Both the position numbers and the translations under genes were made by a program. This document shows, piece after piece, positions 34,951-43,007 of a DNA stretch of 64,000 nucleotides. Origin of the DNA: Verrucolacustris sp044348085. GTDB taxonomy: Bacteria > Verrucomicrobiota > Verrucomicrobiia > Methylacidiphilales > Verrucolacustridaceae. Position 1 is the first letter of the stretch. The number at the start of each line of letters is the position of its first letter. Below the pieces are notes generated by a model. It was not told where the DNA came from. It saw only the letters and a list, made by a program, of their open reading frames with translations, and ran no database searches. The stretch is taken from positions 29,043 to 93,042 of the forward strand of contig JBIKTM010000004.1 in NCBI GenBank assembly GCA_044348085.1. The letters are read 5' to 3'.

Positions 34951-36005
34951 TGGAGGTCAGTTTCTGGAGTAAGGCGGCTTATCGCACAGCCTGTTTTTTG
35001 GTTGGTGCGATCCTTTTCCTCATCACCCTAGGGGGTCAGGTAACAACCCGTGTTGCGGGTATGGCAGTTCCTGATTGGCCTGGAACCTTTGGACACAACA
35101 TGTTTCTTTACCCTTGGTCTGGAATGACCCGCTCATTGCACATTTTTCTCGAGCACTCCCATCGTTTGGTTGCTTCTGGGGTAGGTCTCATCACCCTTCT
35201 TGTAACAGCATTGGTTTTTGCAACTCAGCCAAGGGGATTGGCCAGAAAACTTGCTATCACAGCCTCTGTCCTTGTTGTCGTTCAGGGGGTCCTCGGGGGG
35301 CAAAGAGTCCTTCAAGGGTCTTGGTTTTTGGGGTTACTCCACGGATGCCTGGCGCAGGGTTACTTGCTTGTTGCGGGTAGCCTCGCTCTTGTTCTTTCCG
35401 GGTTTTGGAAAAATTGTGGACGAGGAGATGATTTGGCCAAAAGCCGATCCAAAATGGTGTGGGCTATGACATTTCTTGTTTTTACCCAGACGATTTTGGG
35501 CGCATTGATGCGGCATGAGGGGCCTGGATTTCTATCCATCCCAGACTTTCCTAAGATCTATGGTGAGTGGATGCCTGCCTTTTGGGATAGTCGCGTCCTT
35601 GAAACGATCAACCAGTATCGAGGCACACAATTGGGTTGGCCGCAGACTACAACCAGCCTGATCCTTTGGCAGGTTTTGCATCGTTCGATCGGAATTTTGG
35701 CAGGATTGGGGATTTTAGCTGGGGCAATCTGGAGCGTTCGGTCCACAACCACACCGTCTTGGTGGAGTCGGGGAATGGTTGGGTGGGTCTTTCTGGCCGT
35801 TATGCAGGTTTTGATTGGAATTTCGATACTTTGGACAGGTCGCTTACCTGAAGTCGCAACACTCCATGTGCTTTTTGGGGCCTGTTTGACGTTGACTGGG
35901 TGGTTATTGGGATTCGCCTCATGGCGTACTACCTTGAGCTCAACCCCCGTGGTGATGCCTAAGAGGCCTATGCGAGTTCGTAAGGTGAGGGAGTTGGCTC
36001 GATGA
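34950..36005 (+). CDS. ctaA: Heme A synthase (CtaA/Cox15)
   Basis: The start overlaps the coxA stop by one base (TAATG). The 351-residue protein has eight helices in two repeats. Four conserved His motifs are visible: FLEHSHRLVA with its Glu, LLHGCLAQ, LHRSIGILAG and LHVLFGACL. An extra loop (FPKIYGEWMPAFWDSR, about residues 190-205) separates the halves. The enzyme oxidises the C8 methyl of heme O to make heme A for the neighbouring oxidase. Confidence 0.93.
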   Translation: MEVSFWSKAAYRTACFLVGAILFLITLGGQVTTRVAGMAVPDWPGTFGHNMFLYPWSGMTRSLHIFLEHSHRLVASGVGLITLLVTALVFATQPRGLARKLAITASVLVVVQGVLGGQRVLQGSWFLGLLHGCLAQGYLLVAGSLALVLSGFWKNCGRGDDLAKSRSKMVWAMTFLVFTQTILGALMRHEGPGFLSIPDFPKIYGEWMPAFWDSRVLETINQYRGTQLGWPQTTTSLILWQVLHRSIGILAGLGILAGAIWSVRSTTTPSWWSRGMVGWVFLAVMQVLIGISILWTGRLPEVATLHVLFGACLTLTGWLLGFASWRTTLSSTPVVMPKRPMRVRKVRELAR

Positions 36006-36910
36006 ACATGTCGCCTCCTTCCGCTGTACAGCAACGGTCCTCATGGAGTGTGTTTCGCACGTGGCTTCAGGACTGGTCTGAACTAGCCAAGGCCCGTCTT
36101 AGCCTCCTAGTCCTCCTTACCACCCTCGTCGGCTTATACTGTGGCTCTGCAGGGCGTATGGAAATATGGCGGACCGTTTTCACCTTGCTAGGCACCTCCT
36201 TGGTTGCCGCTGCAGCCGCTGTTTTGAATGAGTGGTTGGAGAGAGATTTGGATGCAAAAATGCAGCGAACTGCTAATCGCCCTCTTCCAGCGGGTCGGAT
36301 TAGCCCTGACGAGGCACTCGTGGGCGGAGCAGGCATGGCAGGCGTGGGATTAGCTACTCTGTACTTTGGTGTCCATGCTCCTGCGGCTTTTTTAGCTGCG
36401 GCCACACTCGCCCTTTATCTCTTTGTCTACACACCTATGAAAAGGTGGACCTCCTTCAACACCTTTGTTGGGGCTGTTCCAGGAGCTATTCCGCCCCTGA
36501 TCGGATTCAGTGCGGGGAGGGGTCGAATTGAGTTCGAGGGATGGGCCCTCTTCTCCATCTTATTTCTGTGGCAAATTCCACATTTTATGGCGATCGCTTG
36601 GCGTTATCGGGACGACTACAGGCGTGCCGGGTTCCGCATGCTGCCCTGTACGGATGAACAGGGGAGGATCACGGGATTAGTTTCTGTTCTGTACTGTCTC
36701 ATTCTTCTGCCCGCCTCGATGGCTCCTGTCGCGCTTGGGGCTGCAGGTTGGTTGTATGGAGCTGGAGCCATCCTTCTAGGTTTTGGGTACACTTATTTCG
36801 CAGGATTTTTTGCATGGAAGCCTTCTCTCGTAACAGCCCGAAATCTTTTTCTCAGCTCGATTTTATATTTGCCACTTCTTCTGATTCTTCTCGTTTCAGA
36901 CTCCCGCTGA
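36002..36910 (+). CDS. ctaB: Protoheme IX farnesyltransferase (heme O synthase)
   Basis: The 302-residue UbiA-family membrane enzyme has the first Asp motif in NEWLERDLDAKMQRTANRPLPAG (about residues 77-99) and the second region WRYRDDYRRAGFRML with RDDY at about 203. It attaches farnesyl to heme B. The start overlaps ctaA by ATGA. Order coxB-coxA-ctaA-ctaB supplies both steps of heme A synthesis beside the oxidase that needs it. Confidence 0.95.
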   Translation: MNMSPPSAVQQRSSWSVFRTWLQDWSELAKARLSLLVLLTTLVGLYCGSAGRMEIWRTVFTLLGTSLVAAAAAVLNEWLERDLDAKMQRTANRPLPAGRISPDEALVGGAGMAGVGLATLYFGVHAPAAFLAAATLALYLFVYTPMKRWTSFNTFVGAVPGAIPPLIGFSAGRGRIEFEGWALFSILFLWQIPHFMAIAWRYRDDYRRAGFRMLPCTDEQGRITGLVSVLYCLILLPASMAPVALGAAGWLYGAGAILLGFGYTYFAGFFAWKPSLVTARNLFLSSILYLPLLLILLVSDSR

Positions 36911-36912
36911 TT

Positions 36913-37029
36913 ATGACTCCTCTAGGAAAAGCTAATGTTCGAATTCTTTTGATTCTAATTGCGGGATCTCTTCTGATGACTGCATTTTGGATTTATTTCA
37001 TTATCGCCAAAGAGCCACTTCGACCCTAA
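36913..37029 (+). CDS. 38-residue single-span membrane peptide of the cox operon
   Basis: ATG 36913, two bases after ctaB, gives MTPLGKANVRILLILIAGS then LLMTAFWIYFIIAKEPLRP: one transmembrane helix with a short positive N-terminus. It lies between ctaB and coxC, where small accessory oxidase subunits (subunit IV/CcoQ-like) are often found. A longer frame reading upstream inside ctaB is judged to be an artefact. Function as an oxidase small subunit is inferred from position only. Confidence 0.65.
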   Translation: MTPLGKANVRILLILIAGSLLMTAFWIYFIIAKEPLRP

Positions 37030-37042
37030 ATCGATTCTTTCC

Positions 37043-37696
37043 ATGACTTCCACAACACTCTCTTCAGCTCACCCCATTCAGACGCCTTCTACTGGGCCCC
37101 GATTTACCCTGCCTAAGTTTGGGATGCTTGTTTTCCTTGCCTCCGAGGCGATGCTGTTTGCTGGGCTAATTGGGGGGTACATTGTTTTGCGAATTGCCCA
37201 AGGTCCTGGTGCTTGGCCACCGCCCGGAGCCCCTGAGATCGGCGTCAAACTTCCGCCTACATTTCTAAACTTGGTTATGATCGCCAATACGGTGATCCTG
37301 CTCGCCAGCAGCGTTACCTATCACTGGGGTGAGGTTCGGATGAGAAAAGGTGGAAGTGGGCTCATCGGGTATGGCCTTACCGCTCTTTTCGGAACGATTT
37401 TCTTGGGGGTGCAGGCATGGGAGTGGATGCACCTCAAGCATGAGGGGATGTGGTTTAACTCCTATGGAATCTATGGCTCTTGCTTCTTCACGATGACCGG
37501 ATTTCACGGCCTACACGTGTTTTTGGGGTTGCTCGGAATTTTAATGGCCGTTTGGCGTGCTGGCTTGCGTCAGATGAAGCTGTTTTCAGGTCAAGCCCCC
37601 AACCCATCCCACACTTTTGAAGAGCTGACTGGCTACTACTGGCACTTTGTGGATGTGGTCTGGATCTTTCTCTACTCCATCCTTTACGTTTTGTAG
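37043..37696 (+). CDS. coxC: Cytochrome c oxidase subunit III
   Basis: The 217-residue protein has five to six helices. It starts FGMLVFLASEAMLFAGLIGGYI, the conserved Glu-bearing helix of subunit III, and ends with GFHGLHVFLGLLGIL and GYYWHFVDVVWIFLYSILYVL, both hallmark segments. It stabilises subunit I. It ends the cox operon and is convergent with coaB, 6 bases away. Confidence 0.95.
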   Translation: MTSTTLSSAHPIQTPSTGPRFTLPKFGMLVFLASEAMLFAGLIGGYIVLRIAQGPGAWPPPGAPEIGVKLPPTFLNLVMIANTVILLASSVTYHWGEVRMRKGGSGLIGYGLTALFGTIFLGVQAWEWMHLKHEGMWFNSYGIYGSCFFTMTGFHGLHVFLGLLGILMAVWRAGLRQMKLFSGQAPNPSHTFEELTGYYWHFVDVVWIFLYSILYVL

Positions 37697-37702
37697 TCGT
37701 AG

Positions 37703-38341
37703 TTAGCCCTTCAAAAACCGAAGAAGAGCTTCTCCCAAGGCCTGAGCATCTGCGCAGGGCACGTTTTCACCTTCTGCGGAAATCATGAGATAACCCGTTC
37801 CGTACGCTGGTCCGTTCAGTACTGAGGCACTTGTTTTGCAGCTCAGACACTGTTGCTTTGCCGCATTGAAAGCTTCTTCTGAGGTGACACCAGCCTCCCA
37901 CTTCCAGCCAATGATCTTAGCCTTTGGAGCCTTGGATCGAAGGGTGGGCAAGACGCGGGAACTGGGACGGAGCTCAATCAGGATTTTTGGTAGAGAGCCT
38001 GGCCATTTTTTAGTAGGTAAGGGGTGATTGTCTGGGCCAAGGGCCTGATGGAGTTCATAGTCGGGAAGCGCTGCAGGCAGAAGAATCACATCGAATGCGG
38101 TTAGATCGGTTTTTAAGATCAATCTTTCAAGATCGGTAAGGGTATGAAATTGTGTGGGCCGATTCAGGGACGTTGGGAGAGGGTGTGTGGTGCCTTCGCC
38201 AAGCCAAAGACTAACGGAATGTCCTGCTTTATGAAATAGCTCCGCTATCACAAGGCCTGTTTTACCCGTGGATCGGTTGATGATGGAGCGAGCCTCATCC
38301 AGTGGGACATGGGTAGGACCCGCAATGAGCAGAACGTTCAC
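37703..38341 (-). CDS. coaB: Phosphopantothenate-cysteine ligase (CoaB domain alone)
   Basis: The 212-residue protein begins VLLIAGPTHVPLDEARSIINRSTGKTG, the nucleotide-binding start of CoaB (compare GGTREPIDPVR and NRSSGKMG). In most bacteria CoaB is the C-terminal half of CoaBC; here no CoaC flavoprotein domain is attached and none is next door. CoaB joins cysteine to 4'-phosphopantothenate on the way to CoA. The middle PAALPDYELH and KIIGWKWEAG segments fit the fold. Standalone CoaB is known in some lineages. Confidence 0.8.
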   Translation of the reverse strand: MNVLLIAGPTHVPLDEARSIINRSTGKTGLVIAELFHKAGHSVSLWLGEGTTHPLPTSLNRPTQFHTLTDLERLILKTDLTAFDVILLPAALPDYELHQALGPDNHPLPTKKWPGSLPKILIELRPSSRVLPTLRSKAPKAKIIGWKWEAGVTSEEAFNAAKQQCLSCKTSASVLNGPAYGTGYLMISAEGENVPCADAQALGEALLRFLKG

Positions 38342-38425
38342 CCCATTGTTTTAGCGGAAAAGTTAGGGCGGGGGAAACATCAGGCTTGCACTGCGGGCTC
38401 GGAGAGTGGAAACCGATAGGTGGTT

Positions 38426-39160
38426 ATGACCTATAGTGGATTCCATTTAGCCTTTAATTTGCCTGTTCTGTTACTTCTTTTCTTCGCTTCTGGGAAGGGG
38501 ATTTGGCCTGGGGAGGTGCTGTTCGTCATGATCGCCATTCTGGGAATTGTTGTTGCCTTTACTTCTCCTTGGGACAATTGGGCTGTCGCGAAGGGGATTT
38601 GGGATTTCCCTCCTGATCGGATCCGATTTCGTCTTGGAAAACTACCCATCGAAGAGTACGCATTTTTCGTCATCCAGTCCCTCGAGGTCATGATGCTGAG
38701 CTGGGCATTCTTACGCTGGGTAGCACCTCCTATGTCAGCCCCCATGCCGCGATGGATCGGAGAGCCTCAGGTGATGCGGCACTTGGCCATTCTTTTTGTC
38801 AGTTGGATCGGAGTGGGAGTCCTGCTGAAAGAGTGGCCCAATCGCGATCGCAGGGTGCACTACTTGTGGCACCTCTTTTTCTGGTTTTTGCCTGTCATCT
38901 TCATTCAGTGGATCGTGGCCGGGCCAATGTTATGGGCTTACGCGTGGCAGGTATTTGTGCCGACATTTGTGATCGGAACTTATCTTTGCCTGGCCGACTG
39001 GTTTGCCATTGGCAAAGGAATCTGGTTCTTTGACGAAAAGCAGATTACGGGGTGGAAGATCGGTGGGGTGATGCCTTGGGAAGAGGCCGCCTTCTTTTAC
39101 ATCACAAGTTTTCTTGTGGCTCAAACCTTCCTAATTCTGCTCCCCCCTCATTTGAGGTAG
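38426..39160 (+). CDS. CrtY-c/d type lycopene cyclase, fused domains
   Basis: The 244-residue membrane protein has two homologous halves of about three helices each. The first half has FTSPWDNWAVAKGIWDF and KLPIEEYAFFVIQS; the second has CLADWFAIGKGIWFFDEKQ and MPWEEAAFFYITSF. These paired WDN/GIW and EE-FF motifs belong to the heterodimeric CrtYc/CrtYd (CarR, fungal crtYB) cyclase family that closes beta rings on lycopene. ATG 38426 is chosen; GTG 38420 is possible. No other carotenoid gene is visible nearby. Whether it acts on lycopene or a C50 carotenoid cannot be told. Confidence 0.8.
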   Translation: MTYSGFHLAFNLPVLLLLFFASGKGIWPGEVLFVMIAILGIVVAFTSPWDNWAVAKGIWDFPPDRIRFRLGKLPIEEYAFFVIQSLEVMMLSWAFLRWVAPPMSAPMPRWIGEPQVMRHLAILFVSWIGVGVLLKEWPNRDRRVHYLWHLFFWFLPVIFIQWIVAGPMLWAYAWQVFVPTFVIGTYLCLADWFAIGKGIWFFDEKQITGWKIGGVMPWEEAAFFYITSFLVAQTFLILLPPHLR

Positions 39161-39183
39161 GGACGACGTGTTTGTGTTGAGGG

Positions 39184-39759
39184 CTAGTTTTTCGGCTCGT
39201 TGCCCGGTTTCCACTTAATATTACATCCAAGGCTCGGAATCTGAGGTGAGGGGATGGGTCGGTTGGACAAAAGAGCCTCCAGCACGGATCGTACATCTTG
39301 ACCAGTGGCTAGAGCATCGCTTTTCGGTCTCGTTGAATCGAACTGACCTGCGTAGACAAGAGCACCTTTTTCATTGAGAACGAAGAAATCTGGAGTACAG
39401 GCAGCATGCCAAGCATGGGCAATCGATTGAGTCGAATCGATCAGGTAAGGAAAGTTCCATCCACCAGCTTTGGCGAAAGAGGGCATTTTCTCGGGGGCAT
39501 CATCCGGGTACTGGGCAACGTCGTTTGAGTTGATCGCAACAAAAGAGATGCCTTTCGGTTGAAACTCATTTGAGAGCCGTCCTAAAGCATCTCGTACATG
39601 AATGACATAAGGGCAGTGATTACATGCAAAAACGACGACTAAAGGTTTGCCCTTCGCGCAATCTTGAAGCGACCAACTCTTTCCTTGGGCATCTGGGAGG
39701 GAGAAGGTTGGGGCAGGGGAACCTAAAGCTAATCGTTGAGTTGAGCCTGTGCGCGCCAT
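39184..39759 (-). CDS. Thioredoxin-fold redoxin (AhpC/TSA-like)
   Basis: The 191-residue protein has the redoxin core APTFSLPDAQGKSWSL, VVFACNHCPYVIHVRDAL with a CxxC (CNHC) at about 46-49, FVAINSNDVAQYPDD and PYLIDSTQSIAHAWHAACTPDFFVLN with the cis-Pro. No signal peptide is seen, so it is probably cytoplasmic. This CNHCPYV subfamily is common and uncharacterised, likely a thiol peroxidase or oxidoreductase. It ends 3 bases... before the protease gene stop at 39762 reading the same way, so the two share a transcript with the protease first. Confidence 0.8.
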   Translation of the reverse strand: MARTGSTQRLALGSPAPTFSLPDAQGKSWSLQDCAKGKPLVVVFACNHCPYVIHVRDALGRLSNEFQPKGISFVAINSNDVAQYPDDAPEKMPSFAKAGGWNFPYLIDSTQSIAHAWHAACTPDFFVLNEKGALVYAGQFDSTRPKSDALATGQDVRSVLEALLSNRPIPSPQIPSLGCNIKWKPGNEPKN

Positions 39760-39761
39760 AG

Positions 39762-42164
39762 TTATTTAATCGTTGTGGTTGTAGGAGGCCGATCTTTTGC
39801 GATCGTAGCTCCGTTGTGGGTGGATTGGAAGCTAAGCCAATCCCTCATAATTTTGAGAGCCTCGCCCAATTCGTATGCCTCGGCGAGATCGACTGCGTCA
39901 GTAATTTCCTCAGACTCTCCATCTGCTGAATCTTCCAACGTGGGTTTTTTCTTCTTCGGGTCTTTATCCGAAAGAATCACTCCCTTTTTATCATCGATGA
40001 CAAGGCGAGCCTTGGGTTCGGAACTTTTATGAATACGATCCTCGATTTTCTTTCGCTCCTCATTCCTAGTGTCATCCGCTTTTTTCTCCAGAAGACGACT
40101 CGATTCATTGAGGGATATCTTGCCGGATTCAATTCGCGCACGAACTTTCTCAATGTCTATTTTCAGGAACTCCATATCTCGATCGGCTGCGATGCGTTCC
40201 TTGGACTTTTCTTCTAGGACCTCTTTTAAGGATGGGTCGAGGCGACTGGCATTATATCGACTTGGGCCGATTTCATCCCAAGGAAGGGCATTGGGAAGGT
40301 CAGATTCACCAATCTTCATGTAGTCGAGTGGGGAGGGGATCGAGATGTCGGGAATGACACCACGATTTTGTGTGGAGTGACCATTTGGCAGGTAGAACTT
40401 TTGAATGGTAAGCTTAACAGCACCTGCTTGGGGTTGGGCTTTCTCGCTGGCTTGTTTAAGAAATCTTCCAAGCTCAACCACGGCCTGGACAGTTCCTTTC
40501 CCGTGGGTGCTCTTTTCCCCGACGACCAAAGCTCGGCCGTAGTTTTGCAATGCCCCAGCCGCAATTTCTGAAGCGGAGGCACTCCGACGCCCCGTAAGCA
40601 CGAGAAGGGGACCTTGATAAAGTGCCCCTGGATTATCATCTGTTCTCTGGATTACAGTCCCTTTGTTGTCTCGGACTTGGACGACGGGGCCTTGATCGAT
40701 GAAAAGACCTGTCAGGGTTACGGCTTCATCCAGTAGTCCGCCCCCATTCTTGCGTAGATCCAGAATAACTCCGTCGACCTGTGATTGATTTAGCTTTTTG
40801 AGTAGTGTTTCCACATCCTCTGAGGTGGATCGGGGTTTTGCTCCATTCCCGCTCGCAGCAGAGTCAGCCCCGCCTACCTCACCATAGAAACTCGGAAGAT
40901 CGATGACGCCGATTCGCCAAGAATCGGGGTTGGCAGAAGGGATTTGAGTCGTCGATTTGGGTGCGTCTGACTTTTCCTGATCCTTTTTTCCTGTGAATTT
41001 GGCCAGTGTTTGGGTGAGCCAGGATTCAGGGGACGGTTCCTGGGGTTTTTGGGCTGGCGCAGGCTCGGGAGCAGGCAAGGACACATCGGGTTTGGGGACA
41101 TCGTAAAGCGAAGCGGTGGCTTGCTGGGCTGCTAATTTAACTTCGTCGCGCGTGATTTGGACCTCCCGTTGTTCCCCTGCATTACTTCCTGCGGGAATGA
41201 CCTGAAGTCTTACGAGTGTATTTTTGGCCCCCCTGATTTTCTTCACGGCATTACGAAGCTTCATATCCACAATATCGTCGAAGGCATTTTCGCCTTGGGC
41301 GACTCCGATGATCTTATCCCCAACTTTCAGGCGCCCATCCAGATCAGCGGGCCCACCTGGGACTAACTCTTTAATGACGCAGTAGCCGTCCTCTGAGGAG
41401 AGAACGGCTCCAATACCGCAAAGAGCCAGTTTAATTCCGATCGCAAAATCAGCCAACGTATCTGCGCTCATATAACTAGAGTGTGGATCGTACAAACCGG
41501 CTAAAGCGGACAGGTAGAGTTGAAGAATTTCTTCGTTATCGTACTCCTCCAGGTTCTTGACGAGGCGATCGTACCGTTTTGTGACCGTGACCAAAGGATC
41601 CTCATCCGATTTCTTTTTCTCTTTTGCCAGCTTATTCTTTGGGGCCAGCTTTTCGCGAAGCATGTCAAACTTGAGTCTTCGCTCCCAAAGTTCATCCGCT
41701 GCGACCGAGTCTTTGGGCCAACCTACTTTTGTTCTGTCGATCTCATAGGTCTGCTCTGATGCGAAGTCAAAGGGCAGAAGAAGGCGCTTTTTAATCCAAG
41801 CGAGTCGATCTCGAACTCGCTCATTGAACCCTGCAAAAATTTCAAAAGCTGGGCTCGTATTTCCTTGCTGGGTCAGTTGAGCAAGCTGTGGGGCGTAGGT
41901 GTTTTGGTAAGCAACTAAATCGCTATCCAAAAAGAAGGCGTGATTGTAGTCGAGCGACTCCATGTAGGCCTTGATCCAGTCCTTGGCCTTCTCCTCGGTA
42001 AGTGGTTTGCCTGCGAAGTGATGATCTTGAAGAAGTTTCTGAACCAGCATGGCAGTGGCTTGAGAACCTGCGCTGGGACGCAAGTTTTCCGAATGGAGTT
42101 CAACACCACTGATCTGAACAAACAGGAGTATAGCGGTGAGAAAAGTGGAGCTATACCTTTGCAT
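39762..42164 (-). CDS. prc: Tail-specific periplasmic protease (Tsp/Prc, S41A)
   Basis: The 800-residue protein has a signal peptide (SSTFLTAILLFVQISGVELH), an N-terminal helical domain with YMESLDYNHAFFLDSD, a PDZ domain near residues 235-330 (LVPGGPADLDGRLKVGDKI) and the peptidase core: GVIDLPSFYG, VILDLRKNGGG, the nucleophile Ser in GRRSASASEIAAGAL and the base Lys in VVGEKSTHGKGTVQ. A DUF3340-type C-terminal part follows. Prc degrades misfolded periplasmic proteins and trims others. A Pro/Ala/Glu-rich insert (VSLPAPEPAPAQKPQEP) after the PDZ domain is unusual. It reads into the redoxin gene. Confidence 0.92.
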   Translation of the reverse strand: MQRYSSTFLTAILLFVQISGVELHSENLRPSAGSQATAMLVQKLLQDHHFAGKPLTEEKAKDWIKAYMESLDYNHAFFLDSDLVAYQNTYAPQLAQLTQQGNTSPAFEIFAGFNERVRDRLAWIKKRLLLPFDFASEQTYEIDRTKVGWPKDSVAADELWERRLKFDMLREKLAPKNKLAKEKKKSDEDPLVTVTKRYDRLVKNLEEYDNEEILQLYLSALAGLYDPHSSYMSADTLADFAIGIKLALCGIGAVLSSEDGYCVIKELVPGGPADLDGRLKVGDKIIGVAQGENAFDDIVDMKLRNAVKKIRGAKNTLVRLQVIPAGSNAGEQREVQITRDEVKLAAQQATASLYDVPKPDVSLPAPEPAPAQKPQEPSPESWLTQTLAKFTGKKDQEKSDAPKSTTQIPSANPDSWRIGVIDLPSFYGEVGGADSAASGNGAKPRSTSEDVETLLKKLNQSQVDGVILDLRKNGGGLLDEAVTLTGLFIDQGPVVQVRDNKGTVIQRTDDNPGALYQGPLLVLTGRRSASASEIAAGALQNYGRALVVGEKSTHGKGTVQAVVELGRFLKQASEKAQPQAGAVKLTIQKFYLPNGHSTQNRGVIPDISIPSPLDYMKIGESDLPNALPWDEIGPSRYNASRLDPSLKEVLEEKSKERIAADRDMEFLKIDIEKVRARIESGKISLNESSRLLEKKADDTRNEERKKIEDRIHKSSEPKARLVIDDKKGVILSDKDPKKKKPTLEDSADGESEEITDAVDLAEAYELGEALKIMRDWLSFQSTHNGATIAKDRPPTTTTIK

Positions 42165-42278
42165 TCAGTGAATATAGCTCCAGATCATGAAAATGCATCT
42201 TCCTTTCAAATTATATTATGGAGCGGTTGGGAAAAAGATGATCAGCTTTTTAATGGCTTCTATATATCTAATGGATAG

Positions 42279-43007
42279 TTAGTTACGATTTTTCTTTGGG
42301 TCGCTGGGGGGGGGCGTGAGAGCCTTGATCACCGATGAAGTGTTACGACGCGAAACAGGAATTTCGGTTTTATCGCGCAGGCATAAAAAAAGTTTCGAGG
42401 ATTGTCGATGCCAACCTAAAACTTGATTACGTGAAACCCATCGACTTCGCGAAAGTTGTAGAAAGTAATTCTTTGGGAAAACGGTCAGCGTGTTCCGTAG
42501 TGTTGAGCGAACGATCCCTTTGCCTTTTGTGGAGTGCAGAATCACGTAGTTACCCATCGCTTCGATCTGTTGAATTTCACTTCCTTGGATAAGAACTTTT
42601 TGGTGCGAGATTTCAGCGAGTAACGATGTCGTATCTTGAATCTCAGCAGTGCTGATTCTGCGTACGGCGCGTTTAAGGGCTTGCTCAAGTCGGGCCTTGT
42701 CGACCGGCTTCACGAGGTAGTCCACGAAATCGAATTCGAAGGCGGTTGCACCCTGGTTAGGGTTGGCCGTTACTGCGATGCAAAGAGGAGGTGAAGAAAT
42801 TGATCGAAGAAAATCGAATCCGTTTTGGCTCCCTAGGGACAAATCCAAAAGGATGAGATTCGGGCGGAATTTTTCTATGAGAGATTTTGCCTCAGTCAGC
42901 GTGCCTGCCTCGCCGATGAGATTAGCTGGGAAGAATGAAAGGATGTCTCGCAAATCCTGACGGCAAAGGGGTTCGTCATCGATCAGCACTACGTTTAGTC
43001 GATTCAT
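42279..43007 (-). CDS. LytTR-family response regulator
   Basis: Residues 1-120 form a receiver: VVLIDDEPLCRQDL (acidic pair), LILLDLSLGSQNGFDFL with the phospho-acceptor Asp at about 55, and LVKPVD with the Lys. Residues about 135-240 form a LytTR DNA-binding domain: IEAMGNYVILHSTKGK and FLQLSRSRWVSRNQVLGW. It overlaps the kinase gene upstream by ATGA (43004-43007), so the two are a cognate pair. Targets are not evident. Confidence 0.92.
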   Translation of the reverse strand: MNRLNVVLIDDEPLCRQDLRDILSFFPANLIGEAGTLTEAKSLIEKFRPNLILLDLSLGSQNGFDFLRSISSPPLCIAVTANPNQGATAFEFDFVDYLVKPVDKARLEQALKRAVRRISTAEIQDTTSLLAEISHQKVLIQGSEIQQIEAMGNYVILHSTKGKGIVRSTLRNTLTVFPKNYFLQLSRSRWVSRNQVLGWHRQSSKLFLCLRDKTEIPVSRRNTSSVIKALTPPPSDPKKNRN

